NCBI RefSeq assembly: GCF_037975245.1
Contig: NC_092572.1
Location: forward strand, 13,892,269-13,956,268
Direction of reading: 5' to 3'
DNA: 64,000 bases
Source of the DNA: Apostichopus japonicus
Taxonomy: Eukaryota; Echinodermata; Holothuroidea; Aspidochirotida; Stichopodidae
Position numbers and translations under genes: made by a program. Of this stretch, positions 15,201 through 24,233 are shown in pieces. Each line of letters starts with the position of its first letter. Position 1 is the first letter of the stretch. The notes beneath the pieces are model-generated. The model saw only the letters and a list, made by a program, of their open reading frames with translations. It was not told the origin of the DNA and made no database searches.

Positions 15201-18200
15201 TTTTAAGATGAGAATGGAATAATCATCAAAACTGAGACACTCACAGGTTTTACCAGTGTGACACTGTCACGTATCATAATATTAAGTGGTTCTTCCTTGA
15301 TGATGATGTTTCTTTGTTTTTATTTTTTATTTGGTGGACTCGCTGTCTGTGACAGTAAGACTTCAAAAAAGTGTCCACAAATATCCTATATTAAATACTT
15401 AAAATCTATAAATTTTCTTCCATTCAGGGACAAGGTACTGAGAAAAATATAACCAAAGCTCTGGAACAGCTGAATAAATCTGCTGCCTTGGTAAGATCAT
15501 CCTTCTTTTGTTTCAAACAATTTCTATAATCAGTTTTTTATTTACCATGAAAGTTATAGCATGAAATATTTACTGTTAGTGACAATTCTACAACGTATTA
15601 ATTTAGGGCTTTAAATTGCATGATACTAGTATCATGACACCTCTGTTAATCTTGTTCACAAGAAAAGTCCAAAGGTTTTTTCTGCTTGCATCTCACACTC
15701 TGTAGAGCTGGTCCCAATGTATGATGATTCAGTGACTGGTCATAAAGTAAATGATTGAGGCAAATTTCTAACGTCCTTCCAGTGGCTCGAAACAACAAAA
15801 CCTCCATTAGGACAATCAGCTTTGGGTGGCGGTGAAGTAGTTGCTAACATCAAATTCGGATGGCATTGTAATTAAAAATGACCACAAATAGATAAAAAGG
15901 CAAACTGGTATCACCCTACTGGTGTTCTAGTCACCAATCTTACAGATCACTCCTGCAGTGTTCGGGAAAACCAAATTTTGCTTTTGGAATAACGGAAATT
16001 ATGTAAGACCAGACCATTGTTTGTCCTAGGGTAAAAGCATGAAAAAATCCTTCAAAAAGTTTTCCCTGATGTTTAGAAAAAGTTATCAATGTCAATTTAA
16101 ATTGTTACCATTCAGGGGCATGCCCCAGCATTCACTGCTATCGGTTGGTACAAACTGAACATAGAGAAAGATTACGAGGCAGCCGCAAAGTACTTTGAGA
16201 AAGGAGACCAGGGAGGACACAGAGATGCAGCGCATAACCTGGCTTATATGTATTCTAGAGGGATATACCCTGGGAAAGGAGAGGAAAAGGTGAGTATACC
16301 CTGGGGTATCGTGTACCACACTAAGGTAACTCTAGGGGGAGGGATATTTGACCATGGGGTATCGTGTACCACACTCAGGTAACTCTAGGGGGAAGGTTAT
16401 TTGACCCTTGGTATTGTGTACCACACTCAGATAACTCTAGGGGGATATTTGACCCTGGGTCTTGTGTAACACACACTCAGGTAACTCTAGGGGGAGGGAT
16501 ATTTAACCCTGGGTCTTGTGTAACACACACTCAGGTAACTCTAGGGGGAGGGATATTTGACCGTGGGGTATCGTGTACCACACTCAGCTAAATCTAGGGA
16601 GAGTATTGTGGTAGGAATGAAAAAAAAATGAACCATAGGTTTATTATATCCTTGGTGTAAGTGTAAGGGGATTGCACAGTAAGGAGAAGAAGGGTATGAA
16701 TGAATAAATAAACCTTGGGTATAAATGCACTAGGTAACTCTAGGGGGATTGTATCACAAGTATAAGAATGGAGAAGTGTGAACACTATGTAATGTGTACT
16801 TAGGCATTAAAGCTTGGTGGATTGCATGCAATGGATTTTATCCACAGTAAAGAGAAAGGAAAAAATAGGTAGGAATGAAGAGTTACTTTAAGTGCATGTT
16901 GTTAAACAAATGTTTTGCAAAACCTTGTTAATTTACAATATCATGACACTGTATGATACTATAGAATATTCTTCATACCTAAATTTAATTTTTGATTTTG
17001 ATATATTTACCTTTGCAGATGACGGCATTCAAATATTACAAGAGAGCTGCGGATAAAGGCCACTCTGATTCGAGTGTAATGCTGGCTAAATTGTATAAAG
17101 AGGGAGTGGAAAATGAAATGGAAGCCGATTCTGAACAAGCAGCAAAGTAAGGATACATATATTGTAGCACTTTTAAGTCATGTACTTGATCATCATTTTC
17201 AGCTGCTATGGATTGATACTGATGTTATGATGGTAGTTTGATGTTCATCATTGCTGATTATCAATCAATAAAAATACAAAAGGTGCTTAAAAAAATGGAC
17301 AAAGACAATGAAAATATAATGTATATATGCATTTAGGTATCTTGAAGAGTGATGCTATAATGTTGTGGATGACTAATGGCATTCATCTTTTCTTACAATC
17401 AGATGGGCGTATAGAGTTGCTATTGAACATGAAGAGTTTGGAATGTTATTGAGAAAGGGTTTGGAGGCCTTCTTGAGCACCAGTTGGTAAGTGTGTTATT
17501 TGAAGGCTGTCAGTAATGCTAAAAATATAAACAAAAACAGTGCAATACACATATATTGTCATTTATGCTTAATAATGTACTTGGCAATAGAAAGAGACCT
17601 GTTTCAGACTGCCTAAGAACTGGAAGAAGGAACATCTTACCCTCCTTTGTCTGGCTCTGCCAATTCAAGCAAGTTATTTAGATCACAAGTTAATGTATTT
17701 TATTACCAGTTTGGTTAACCTTAGCTGATCATTGGAGGAAGTACTTGGTTTATGTTCACTGGTTGGCTTTCTTAGCAGGGGTGTTAGTGTGCTTTATTAC
17801 TTTATGGCAGCTGAGAGGTTAGGGGAGGCTGGATGGGGGGGGGGAGGGGGGGTGGGTTGGCTTTGCCCTGTCATATGATTTTACTTGTTGCTCACTGGTT
17901 GGCTTTCGTAGCAGGGGAGTTAGTGTGCTTTATTACCTTATGGTAGCTGAGAGGTTAGGGGAGGCTGGATGGGGGGGGGGGTGGGTTGGCTTTGCCCTGT
18001 CATATGATTTTACTTGTTGTTGCTCACTGGTTGGCTTTCTTTGCAGGGATGTTAGTGTGCTGTATTACCTTATGGCAGCTGAGGCTGGTCTGGAGGTGGC
18101 TCAGTTTAACTTGGCATATCTCTGTGAAGAAAATTATGTAAGTTTATGTTTCTGACAGTAATGTCAGTGTAGGTCAGAGTAGAGGGACAGTAAGAATTTG

Positions 18201-21200
18201 TATGGGCAACAAAGTGAAGGTAGAAGCAAATTCATTAATTAGTTTGCAGTATTGGTTTCATCTGTAGAACTTTAGATTGTGTTTTAGTTTGATAACTTTG
18301 ATTAATACTCAGCTGACTTTGTGAATTGGATAGCCAAAGGAAATGTTTCACCTTCTTCTGCCTGTCAACCATTACACTCTTTACCTACCATGTCTAGAGT
18401 TATCTTTAAGCAACCGCTTCCTTGTCGACACCTGCTTTTTTTAAAGTTATGGTCAGTTTGTGGTTAATTTATAGCAATTTGCAATGTTTCATTTCTAGCA
18501 GAGGCATTACGTACTGTACATAACATTGATCTAGACACTATTATTAGACCATGCTTGGTTTAAATATGTGACTACTGACTAGTTATATTGAAGTGAAGAA
18601 AGCTAAAAGAGTCCGATATGGGTATAGCTACAGTTAAAGTACAGTATAGTTTCAGTGTAGTTACAGTGTAGTTACCGTACAGTTTCAGTATAGTTTCAGT
18701 ATAGCTTCAGTATATTTCAGTGTAGTTACAGTATAGTTTCAGAATAGTTACAGTATAGTTCCAGTATAGTCACAGTATAGTTTCTGTATAGTCACAGTAC
18801 AGTTTCAGTATATTTACAGTATAGTTTCAGTATAGCTTCAGTATATTTCAGTATAGTTACAGTATAGTTTCAGAATAGTTACAGTATAGTTCCAGTATAG
18901 TCACAGTATAGTTTCTGTATAGTCACAGTACAGTTTCAGTATCTTTACAGTATAGGTTCAGTATAGTTACAGGTTTTCTTTAATACTTGCTGTGCACTAA
19001 CTAATATTTCAAACTAATGACTGATGCATTCTAATTAATTCTTCCACATGTTTTTCTTTATCAGGAGGGTGTAGCTGATCGTTACTTCCAGAGTGGTTGT
19101 CAGTGGAAGTATTATGAGATGGCAAGCCTATCCCCTAAACCTCACGCAGCCAGTAAGTAACTGCTCTACTCATCCCTCTGCCCTGTCTACAATACTATTA
19201 ATTAATTCAGCAATTGCAACTTAATTTAAAGATAATATTTGAGTCCATATGGATTTTTTTTTTACCCCATAAAAGTGTATGTTGGACTCGTCAAGTTACA
19301 TTCTTAAATAAATTTCAGTGCATCTTCAAAGTTTGACAAATTAGCCAATTTGCCCCAATTTTATAGTGTAACCAATAGTGACGTGGCAAAAGTGACAGAA
19401 AGAGGAATTAATGTTCGGTATCAAATGGAATATTTCATTTATTACACACTCATGCATATTCATCTGTTGTAAAACATGTTTAAGCTCAAAGTTCATGTAA
19501 ATTTGTTATTTGTCTTATTTTGAAGTAAACTCGGCAATAGGGCTGTGAGTTTTCGTTTAAAGACCTAAACGTTTAAACGGCCGATTTTTCGTTCGTTTAA
19601 CAGTTTAAACGTTTGCCAAAATTGCGAGAAATGGTTTTAGTACCGAAATCGGTCTTTTCCGACCGAATTTCGGTACTATTTTTTATTTTAAGAAAACCGA
19701 AATGTGAATTGCAAATACTGGAAGAAAACAAAGTTAAAGCTTCCATCCATCATTTGTTGACTTTGGTTTCTCCTATTTACTGTTCCTTTTTGCAATATGA
19801 AAGTAATTTGCAACAAGAGAAAGCTTTTCTGATAGACGATATTGTCAGCTACGATCGGCACACTCCATTACCAGTGCTTGAGGGTGGATAGCTAGGCCTA
19901 ACATAAGGCTATGCAGCCCTTATATGCGTGCATCAGTTAGGTGACCTTGTAGTATTGAACTGACCTTGGTGGCCAACGTTAGTAGTTATGAGAAGTACAC
20001 ACTCAAATGACGAGATGCAGTTCAAAATAAATTGTTATATCCAAGGTGTTGTCTTCTTTATGTTAATCTTATTATTTAACTTCAATTTAACAGTAGAGGA
20101 TATCGAGAAAATCTTTTCAAACACATTGAACACAGTTCGTGTTCAAAAAATGATCGTTAAAACTTGAAAGGTAAATTGCGCAATCCACAATACCATACGA
20201 CATATACAGCCGCAGGGGGGGGGGGTCTCTGTGAGTTTAACAACTAAGATGCAACAAGTAACATTAGACCAATCACGGGGGGAGCTGGGCTCAGAGTTTA
20301 ACAACTTAGATGCAACAAGTAACAATCACGGGGGGGGACTTTGAGTTTAACAACTAAGATGCAACAAGTAACATGAGAACAATCACAGTCCATTATTCAC
20401 AAGATACACCTGGCTTGAGTCAAGGAATATTAAAGGAGTAAAAATGTTGCATACATGGCTGGAAATTACAGATGTTGTGTTGGACAACTTTTCTTTGTGC
20501 GCTAATAGATTTTATTTTCTTTGTAAGTTTCCTTTCACTATTTCTTCTGTTGGTTGTTCGCTTACGTTGATGTACACATGTTTCGAACTTTAACTTGAAC
20601 AACTTTAACATTTGCTGACCAAATCTCTGCTTTTGCCAGCGATATTTTTTCAGCTTGTACTTGAAAGTGTAGACGGTAGATTCTCTTCACTCCTTGAAGA
20701 GAATTTATTTTTACCGCCAAGACACCACCCGCGAACATGGCTAGAGCCTCGTGCAATTTGGTACCTTCGAACACTTTGTCAGCCACTACTGAATTTATTG
20801 GACCAATCATATTATAAAGCAATTTTTTTTACAATCTCCAATTGATACATTTCCTTTGATCATGTATTTGAACAACTATTACCAAGTCGAGTATTTGACC
20901 CGGTATTGTCTGGTGGGAGAGTTCAACGTGATGGACAGGGATTGTAATCATTTCGATGCAACATCGAACATGCATTGACTGGATTATCTGCGCCGCCGCT
21001 GTCGGCTCGATATAAAGTACACTTATGCCGCAAATCGGGAAGTTTTCACAAAAGGATAACAGCGTTGCAGAGCGCAAGCTATTCATGCCCGTTTAAAAAA
21101 TCTGTTAGCGCCGATTAATCGGTAAATTTTACATAAAGCTTAGAGCAAGCAGTGTGCAAGCCATTTAAGCCGGTAGAAAATCTATTAGCGCCGAGTAATC

Positions 21201-24200
21201 TGTTATTTATACATCAGAAATGTAGTACATACAAGCCATTCATATCGGCGGATACATCGGGGGGGGGGGGGGTGCTAACAATAGTAGGATTACGTTCGAC
21301 GTTTATGATTCGACTGATCGTAAGTTGTGTTATTTCACGTACAGTAGCAGACAAAATAAACACGGGAATTGATACGCGATTTTTGCCAATAATTTAATTT
21401 TCAGTTGATATCAAAGTTTCGTTCAAACGTTCATCAGGTTTTACTAAACGTTTAAACGATGTTTCGTTCGTTTACACGTTTAAACGTGTAAACGACACAG
21501 CACTACTCGGCAAATTTATTTCGCAAATTTCCGTAAAATTGCCAAACAAATGCAAACACCTGCTTATATAGTTTATCCATCAAGGTTCGTATATGTATCC
21601 TTTCGACACGATTGTCATTTCAATGCTGCCCTCTACCATTAATTTTTGTCAACGTCCAATATCCCTCGACTTGGTGCTAGCCATCTGCCATCTCCCTGCG
21701 GAGAAAACAACCATTCTCTCTCTCTCTCTGGGTGTTAAAATTGAGCACCAGAGGTATGGTGTTATCTTTTCTGTGTGCATATTAATTTTTGACTTGAAGA
21801 AATTGAAAGCAATTCTGTCTTTGTGTTTTTTAACAGCTCTTCTCAAAATGGGAGAATATTACTGGTATGGTCACGGTGATAACAGGGATACGGACCTCGC
21901 CATAGGATATTATGTGTTAGCTGCCCGTCATCGAGTACCAGAGGTGAGCTAACTTGAAGGCTTTTAAAGATTGTCAGTCGTAGATCATATACTGAACTAG
22001 TAGCACCTATTAAAATTATAACTGATCTGATAGCTTTGTTACACTGTAACAGTTCATCTCTGTGCACTGGTATTTGAAGAAACGTTGTTGGAAAGACATG
22101 ATCCTGTTTAGCATGATAGATTGCTAGTAGTTATAGTCAGTAACGTGTGGTATTTATGTACTGGTTGTAATTGCAGGCTATCTTCAACTTAGCGTACATA
22201 TCAGAAATGGGCATGCAGATACCCCAGCAACATCTGAAATCTCTGGGAGTCAAGAAACTGGTCTACCAGAGTAGTAATACAGAAGAGGTTGCTAAGGAAC
22301 TATATAGGATGTAAGTATTAACACTACCTATTACCCAACTATGAACACCTCCTCTACACACCCCTGTACTCCACCCCACCCTCCACCCCACCCTACCCTA
22401 CCACCCTACCCTCCATACCATCATCCACCTCTCTCCTCCACCCCACCCTGCACCCCACCCTACCCTCCACACCACCCCTCACCCTTCACCCATCTCCTCC
22501 ACCCCACCCTCCACCCCTCTCGTCCACTCAACCACACCCTCCATCCCACCCTCCACACCTTCCAAGTGCATAAAATATTTTGATGCTCGGCACATATTTC
22601 ATTGTAGGCATAGTGTAGTAGCAAACAACAAATCTAGTGTAAAACCCTATTGTGGTTAATGAAGAAAACCAGTCTGATATTAAAGTAGAGCCCATATGTG
22701 AGTGAATAACAGATCCCGCAGGAACTAATAGTACATATTGTGTATTATTTGAGTAGCCCTTTATGTTTGTCAATGCCCACCACCCCTTCTACCCTAACGT
22801 ACCATGCTGATTGGAGAGATTGATTTGTTGGGGGGTGGGGTCATCTATGTCACGTTTGTTTTTCTTTTCTATCAAACAGATGTCGTGACCATAACAGCGG
22901 TGAGGCTTATATTCCGTGCGGTTTAGCGCTGCTAAGATTAAACGTGGCTCAGACCTATAGAGCTCATCCCTATGCTTGCCAGGTAAGTTTGTTGAAATAT
23001 GAGTTTCTTTAAACTAACTGTGGTGTTGTTAAGTAAGGCAGCTTGTTAAATATGATTGCATGCCAACAACGTTCATCATTCAAAATGCATATATATTGGC
23101 CAGTAGTCATATACATTTAATGCCAAGAACTTTTTATGAAATTTTCAGTTTCAGTTTTATCCAATTTTCCTCTTTGTTTTTGTTTGGTTGCACTATCCTA
23201 TAAATTTGATATAACTGTTGAAAATATAAGCTGCTGCCACCACTGTAACCTCCATATATGCCATAAGTGCACATAGGATTGAATTAAGAGACAATGCATA
23301 CTGAATAGTTACATTCTCATTAAGTCAGTAGTAACAGGCAAAGCATGGGGTCCAGTCATGAATTTTAGGAAAATGCATGTACTTAGATCTGTACAACACA
23401 AGACCTACAAGAAGAGAAAAGAACCCAATAATGGCTCTTTGTTCTTTATCATTGACAACACAGCAGAATGTCTAGCATCATAAACAAAACGTGATTGTTT
23501 CATCATAAACAGCTGGCCGCATATCCCATGTGAACACCTAGTTTTGCATAATAAATTTTAAGAATCTTTTACGTTATTACGATAGGGCATCTACTCTTTT
23601 TGGTTTCTGTCTTAGTTGCTTTCTATCATATGTTTGTCTCTTCTGGAATAAATTGTTGAAAATTTAATCGCATATTCATTCCATCAGCTTTCCACATGTG
23701 CCATCGCAGCTGGCTTGATTGGCTTGGTCGTCCTTCTGGTAATGTCACATTATGCTAAGCAGAGAAAGGAAGAAGAACGCCAACAGGCCACCAGCCTCTA
23801 CCACGCCCTCCAAAACGGCAACATGAATGACGCTCCCGACCAAAACGACGGAAGTCGTCAAAGTGGCACGGGTGGGGCAGGAGAGGGCCACCACCACCAC
23901 CCACCGCCACCTCCTCGAAGAAGAGTGATGGTGAACAGCCAACTGGCAGAGACCGACGAGACAGTCAGGGTCGACCATCATCAGGGAAACTCTCCAGATA
24001 TATCAGCACACGGTGGCAGCAGTTTTGAAGCAGGGCCAACCTCTGGTGTCATTAGTGGGACTGGTGATGTCAGTAATCTAACAGCTCCCACAGTCTTGGA
24101 CTCTGATGATCCATTAATCCAAGCCAAGGTGGCTCGACTGCCGGAGGCAGTAGTCCTGGAAGAGGACACAGATCTTCATCTCAGAACTTTTGGTGCATCG

Positions 24201-24233
24201 GATGATGAGATGGAAGAAATGCCAACCGTCTAA
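236..24233 (+). CDS. SEL1L3: SEL1L3-like gene (protein sel-1 homolog 3), 5'-truncated, 22 exons
   Basis: Exons read by eye: 236-362, 1285-1409, 2263-2378, 3066-3260, 4311-4449, 5700-5905, 6700-6837, 8106-8223, 8884-8945, 9803-9922, 12259-12402, 14357-14500, 15428-15490, 16116-16289, 17019-17146, 17403-17486, 18047-18137, 19065-19152, 21837-21943, 22177-22310, 22880-22982, 23688-24233. All have AG/GT borders and the phases chain without a break, giving about 1,049 residues to the TAA. Human SEL1L3 is about 1,130 residues, so roughly the N-terminal signal and first part lie upstream of the window. Exons 1-4 look like a LamG/concanavalin-like domain (motifs FQLAYFPIPL, AYLGGSNVVPAFPGFIADSR). From exon 7 on there are Sel1-type helical repeats (for example EAAAMLGAMYSAG, AAKYFEKGDQGGHRDAAHNL). 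A single membrane helix lies in the last exon. The family is predicted to be a type I membrane protein; its function is poorly known and should not be equated with the ERAD factor SEL1L. Exon borders are inferred, not transcript-backed. Confidence 0.88.
571..875 (+). mobile_element. tRNA-derived SINE (copy 1)
   Basis: Lies in SEL1L3 intron 1. It shares a 3' body with the element at 6053: CTTGGGCAAG, a CACCCAGGTGTATAAATGGG-like block, GGAGGGATTGTCTCT, ACAGGTTATC and a GCGCCTTGAGC-type block, ending in an A/T-rich tail with a repeated ATCCTCAATAT. The tRNA-like head is degraded, with an A-box-like GTGGTCAAGTGCTTAGGGC. Two diverged copies in one gene support a dispersed SINE family. Confidence 0.75.
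1494..1556. repeat. C-rich simple repeat
   Basis: Repeats of CCCTCCCTTCC followed by a run of C. It lies in SEL1L3 intron 2. The proline-rich open frames across it are an artefact of composition. Confidence 0.7.
6053..6364 (+). mobile_element. tRNA-derived SINE (copy 2), promoter boxes intact
   Basis: Lies in SEL1L3 intron 6. The head resembles a tRNA gene: an A-box-like TGGCCAATTGGCTAAAGGC near 6062 and a B-box GGTTCGATTCT at 6107-6117. The body shares CTTGGGCAAG, GGAGGGATTGTCTCT and ACAGGTTATC with the element at 571, and the 3' part holds the GCGCTTTGAGACC and AGCTATATAAA blocks common in marine-invertebrate SINEs. It ends in AAATATT-type repeats. It is not a functional tRNA gene: there is no credible cloverleaf 3' half. 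Confidence 0.85.
8297..8568 (+). mobile_element. tRNA(Ser/Leu)-like SINE, different family
   Basis: Lies in SEL1L3 intron 8, about 75 bases after the exon. The head GTTCTGGCCGAGTGGATAAA is a type-II tRNA A-box region, and the tail is an (ATT)n-like repeat (ATTATTATTATCATTATTA). The body differs from the SINEs at 571 and 6053 and contains AGCCCTTGCGGGTTTCTCCC. The family was not identified. Confidence 0.65.
9923..12258. other. Long SEL1L3 intron 10, no embedded gene seen
   Basis: 2.3 kb of A/T-rich sequence with a 26-base A run near 11179-11204 and pyrimidine-rich tracts before the exon at 12259. No conserved coding stretch or recognisable transposon was seen. The open frame through the A run gives a lysine run and is not credible. 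Confidence 0.6.
12259..12402 (+). CDS. SEL1L3: SEL1L3 exon 11: 48-codon Sel1 unit (duplicate A)
   Basis: Exactly 144 bases with both borders in phase 0. The encoded unit starts MNIARMLFWGQMGVNRD, continues IEAAVELYRLNAEQNP and ends YDYGVILMR. It aligns end to end with the next exon at 14357, which is also 144 bases and phase 0-0. As recalled, vertebrate SEL1L3 has one such unit at this place, so this pair looks like an exon duplication that lengthens the solenoid. Confidence 0.8.
14357..14500 (+). CDS. SEL1L3: SEL1L3 exon 12: 48-codon Sel1 unit (duplicate B)
   Basis: A 144-base, phase 0-0 exon encoding ARMGRILYWGSGGVKRN, LQAATKYYERTAKAAPKN and FDYGVVLLR. It lines up residue by residue with exon 11: RILYWG against RMLFWG, GVKRN against GVNRD, DYGVVLLR against DYGVILMR. 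The acceptor CCACAG and donor AGG|GTAAAG are both good. This is the copy closer to the vertebrate sequence (RILYWG). Confidence 0.8.
16290..16605. repeat. 60-bp minisatellite starting at the SEL1L3 exon 14 donor
   Basis: About five to six imperfect copies of a unit of roughly 60 bases, each with CACACTCAGGTAACTCTAG, GGGGGAGGGATATTTGACC and a GTATCGTGTACC or GTCTTGTGTAAC variant. The array begins within a few bases of the splice donor at 16290. Each unit carries a CAG|GTAACT donor-like string. Confidence 0.85.
17779..18046 (+). repeat. Two decoy copies of the start of SEL1L3 exon 17 (tandem triplication)
   Basis: Acceptor-like sites at 17778 and 17914 precede copies of the first ~40 bases of the true exon at 18047 (GTTAGTGTGCT, TATTAC, TTATGG, AGCTGAG). 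Each is followed by AGGTTAGGGGAGGCTGGATG, a G run and GGGTTGGCTTTGCCCTGTC. Spacings are 136 and 132 bases. The second copy stays in frame with the real exon, because 132 is 44 codons, and no stop lies between them, so use of the 17914 acceptor would extend the exon. The true exon matches the family best (AAEAGLEVAQFNLAYLCEE), so the copies are called duplicates rather than constitutive exons. Confidence 0.8.
18636..18972. repeat. 12-bp minisatellite (CAGTATAGTTTC/A)
   Basis: Around 28 imperfect units of CAGTATAGTTTC and CAGTATAGTTAC in SEL1L3 intron 17. There is a higher-order repeat of about 120 bases, since the block near 18721-18830 recurs nearly verbatim near 18841-18950. Confidence 0.85.
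19538..21505. mobile_element. Complete hAT-like DNA transposon, non-autonomous, 1,968 bp
   Basis: An exact 8-bp target duplication CTCGGCAA flanks it at 19530-19537 and 21506-21513. The ends are inverted: TAGGGCTGTGAG at the left, CACAGCACTA at the right, and both ends carry subterminal GTTTAAACG-type palindromes. This is the hAT signature (8-bp duplication, short inverted ends). No transposase-like reading frame was seen, so it is probably a deletion derivative or a MITE. It lies in SEL1L3 intron 18, between exons at 19152 and 21837. Confidence 0.88.
20214..20390. repeat. Three-copy internal repeat of the hAT-like element
   Basis: Three tandem copies of GAGTTTAACAACTAAGATGC followed by AACAAGTAACA and AATCACGGGGGG, about 55-60 bases apart, wholly inside the transposon. 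It may be a subterminal or internal binding-site array; its role is unknown. Confidence 0.8.
22349..22566. repeat. CCACCC/CTCCA-rich low-complexity tract
   Basis: A C-rich, G-poor array of CCACCCTCCACCCCACCC-like words in SEL1L3 intron 20. The proline-rich frame it gives is compositional. Confidence 0.85.
23688..24233 (+). CDS. SEL1L3: SEL1L3 terminal exon: membrane helix and acidic cytoplasmic tail
   Basis: Phase 0 after acceptor CATCAG, 181 codons plus TAA. It opens with a hydrophobic segment (LSTCAIAAGLIGLVVLLVM), a good single-pass helix, followed by a basic stop-transfer stretch (KQRKEEER). The tail of about 155 residues is low-complexity: a run of four His and five Pro then RRR, then many Asp/Glu, ending EMEEMPTV. 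The vertebrate protein also ends with a helix and a disordered tail, but the tail sequence is not conserved. Confidence 0.88.
   Translation, partial: LSTCAIAAGLIGLVVLLVMSHYAKQRKEEERQQATSLYHALQNGNMNDAPDQNDGSRQSGTGGAGEGHHHHPPPPPRRRVMVNSQLAETDETVRVDHHQGNSPDISAHGGSSFEAGPTSGVISGTGDVSNLTAPTVLDSDDPLIQAKVARLPEAVVLEEDTDLHLRTFGASDDEMEEMPTV

Noticed and set aside
19613-19891. 92-residue frame inside the 19538 element as a transposase
   Set aside because: No hAT dimerisation or catalytic motifs; too short and without similarity that I can see.
22341-22583. Proline/histidine-rich open frame
   Set aside because: It lies wholly in a CCACCC low-complexity tract inside a SEL1L3 intron; no start context, no conservation expected.
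23745-24169. Minus-strand open frames opposite the last SEL1L3 exon
   Set aside because: They mirror the high-GC coding exon; the plus strand has the membrane helix, splice acceptor and continuous phase.
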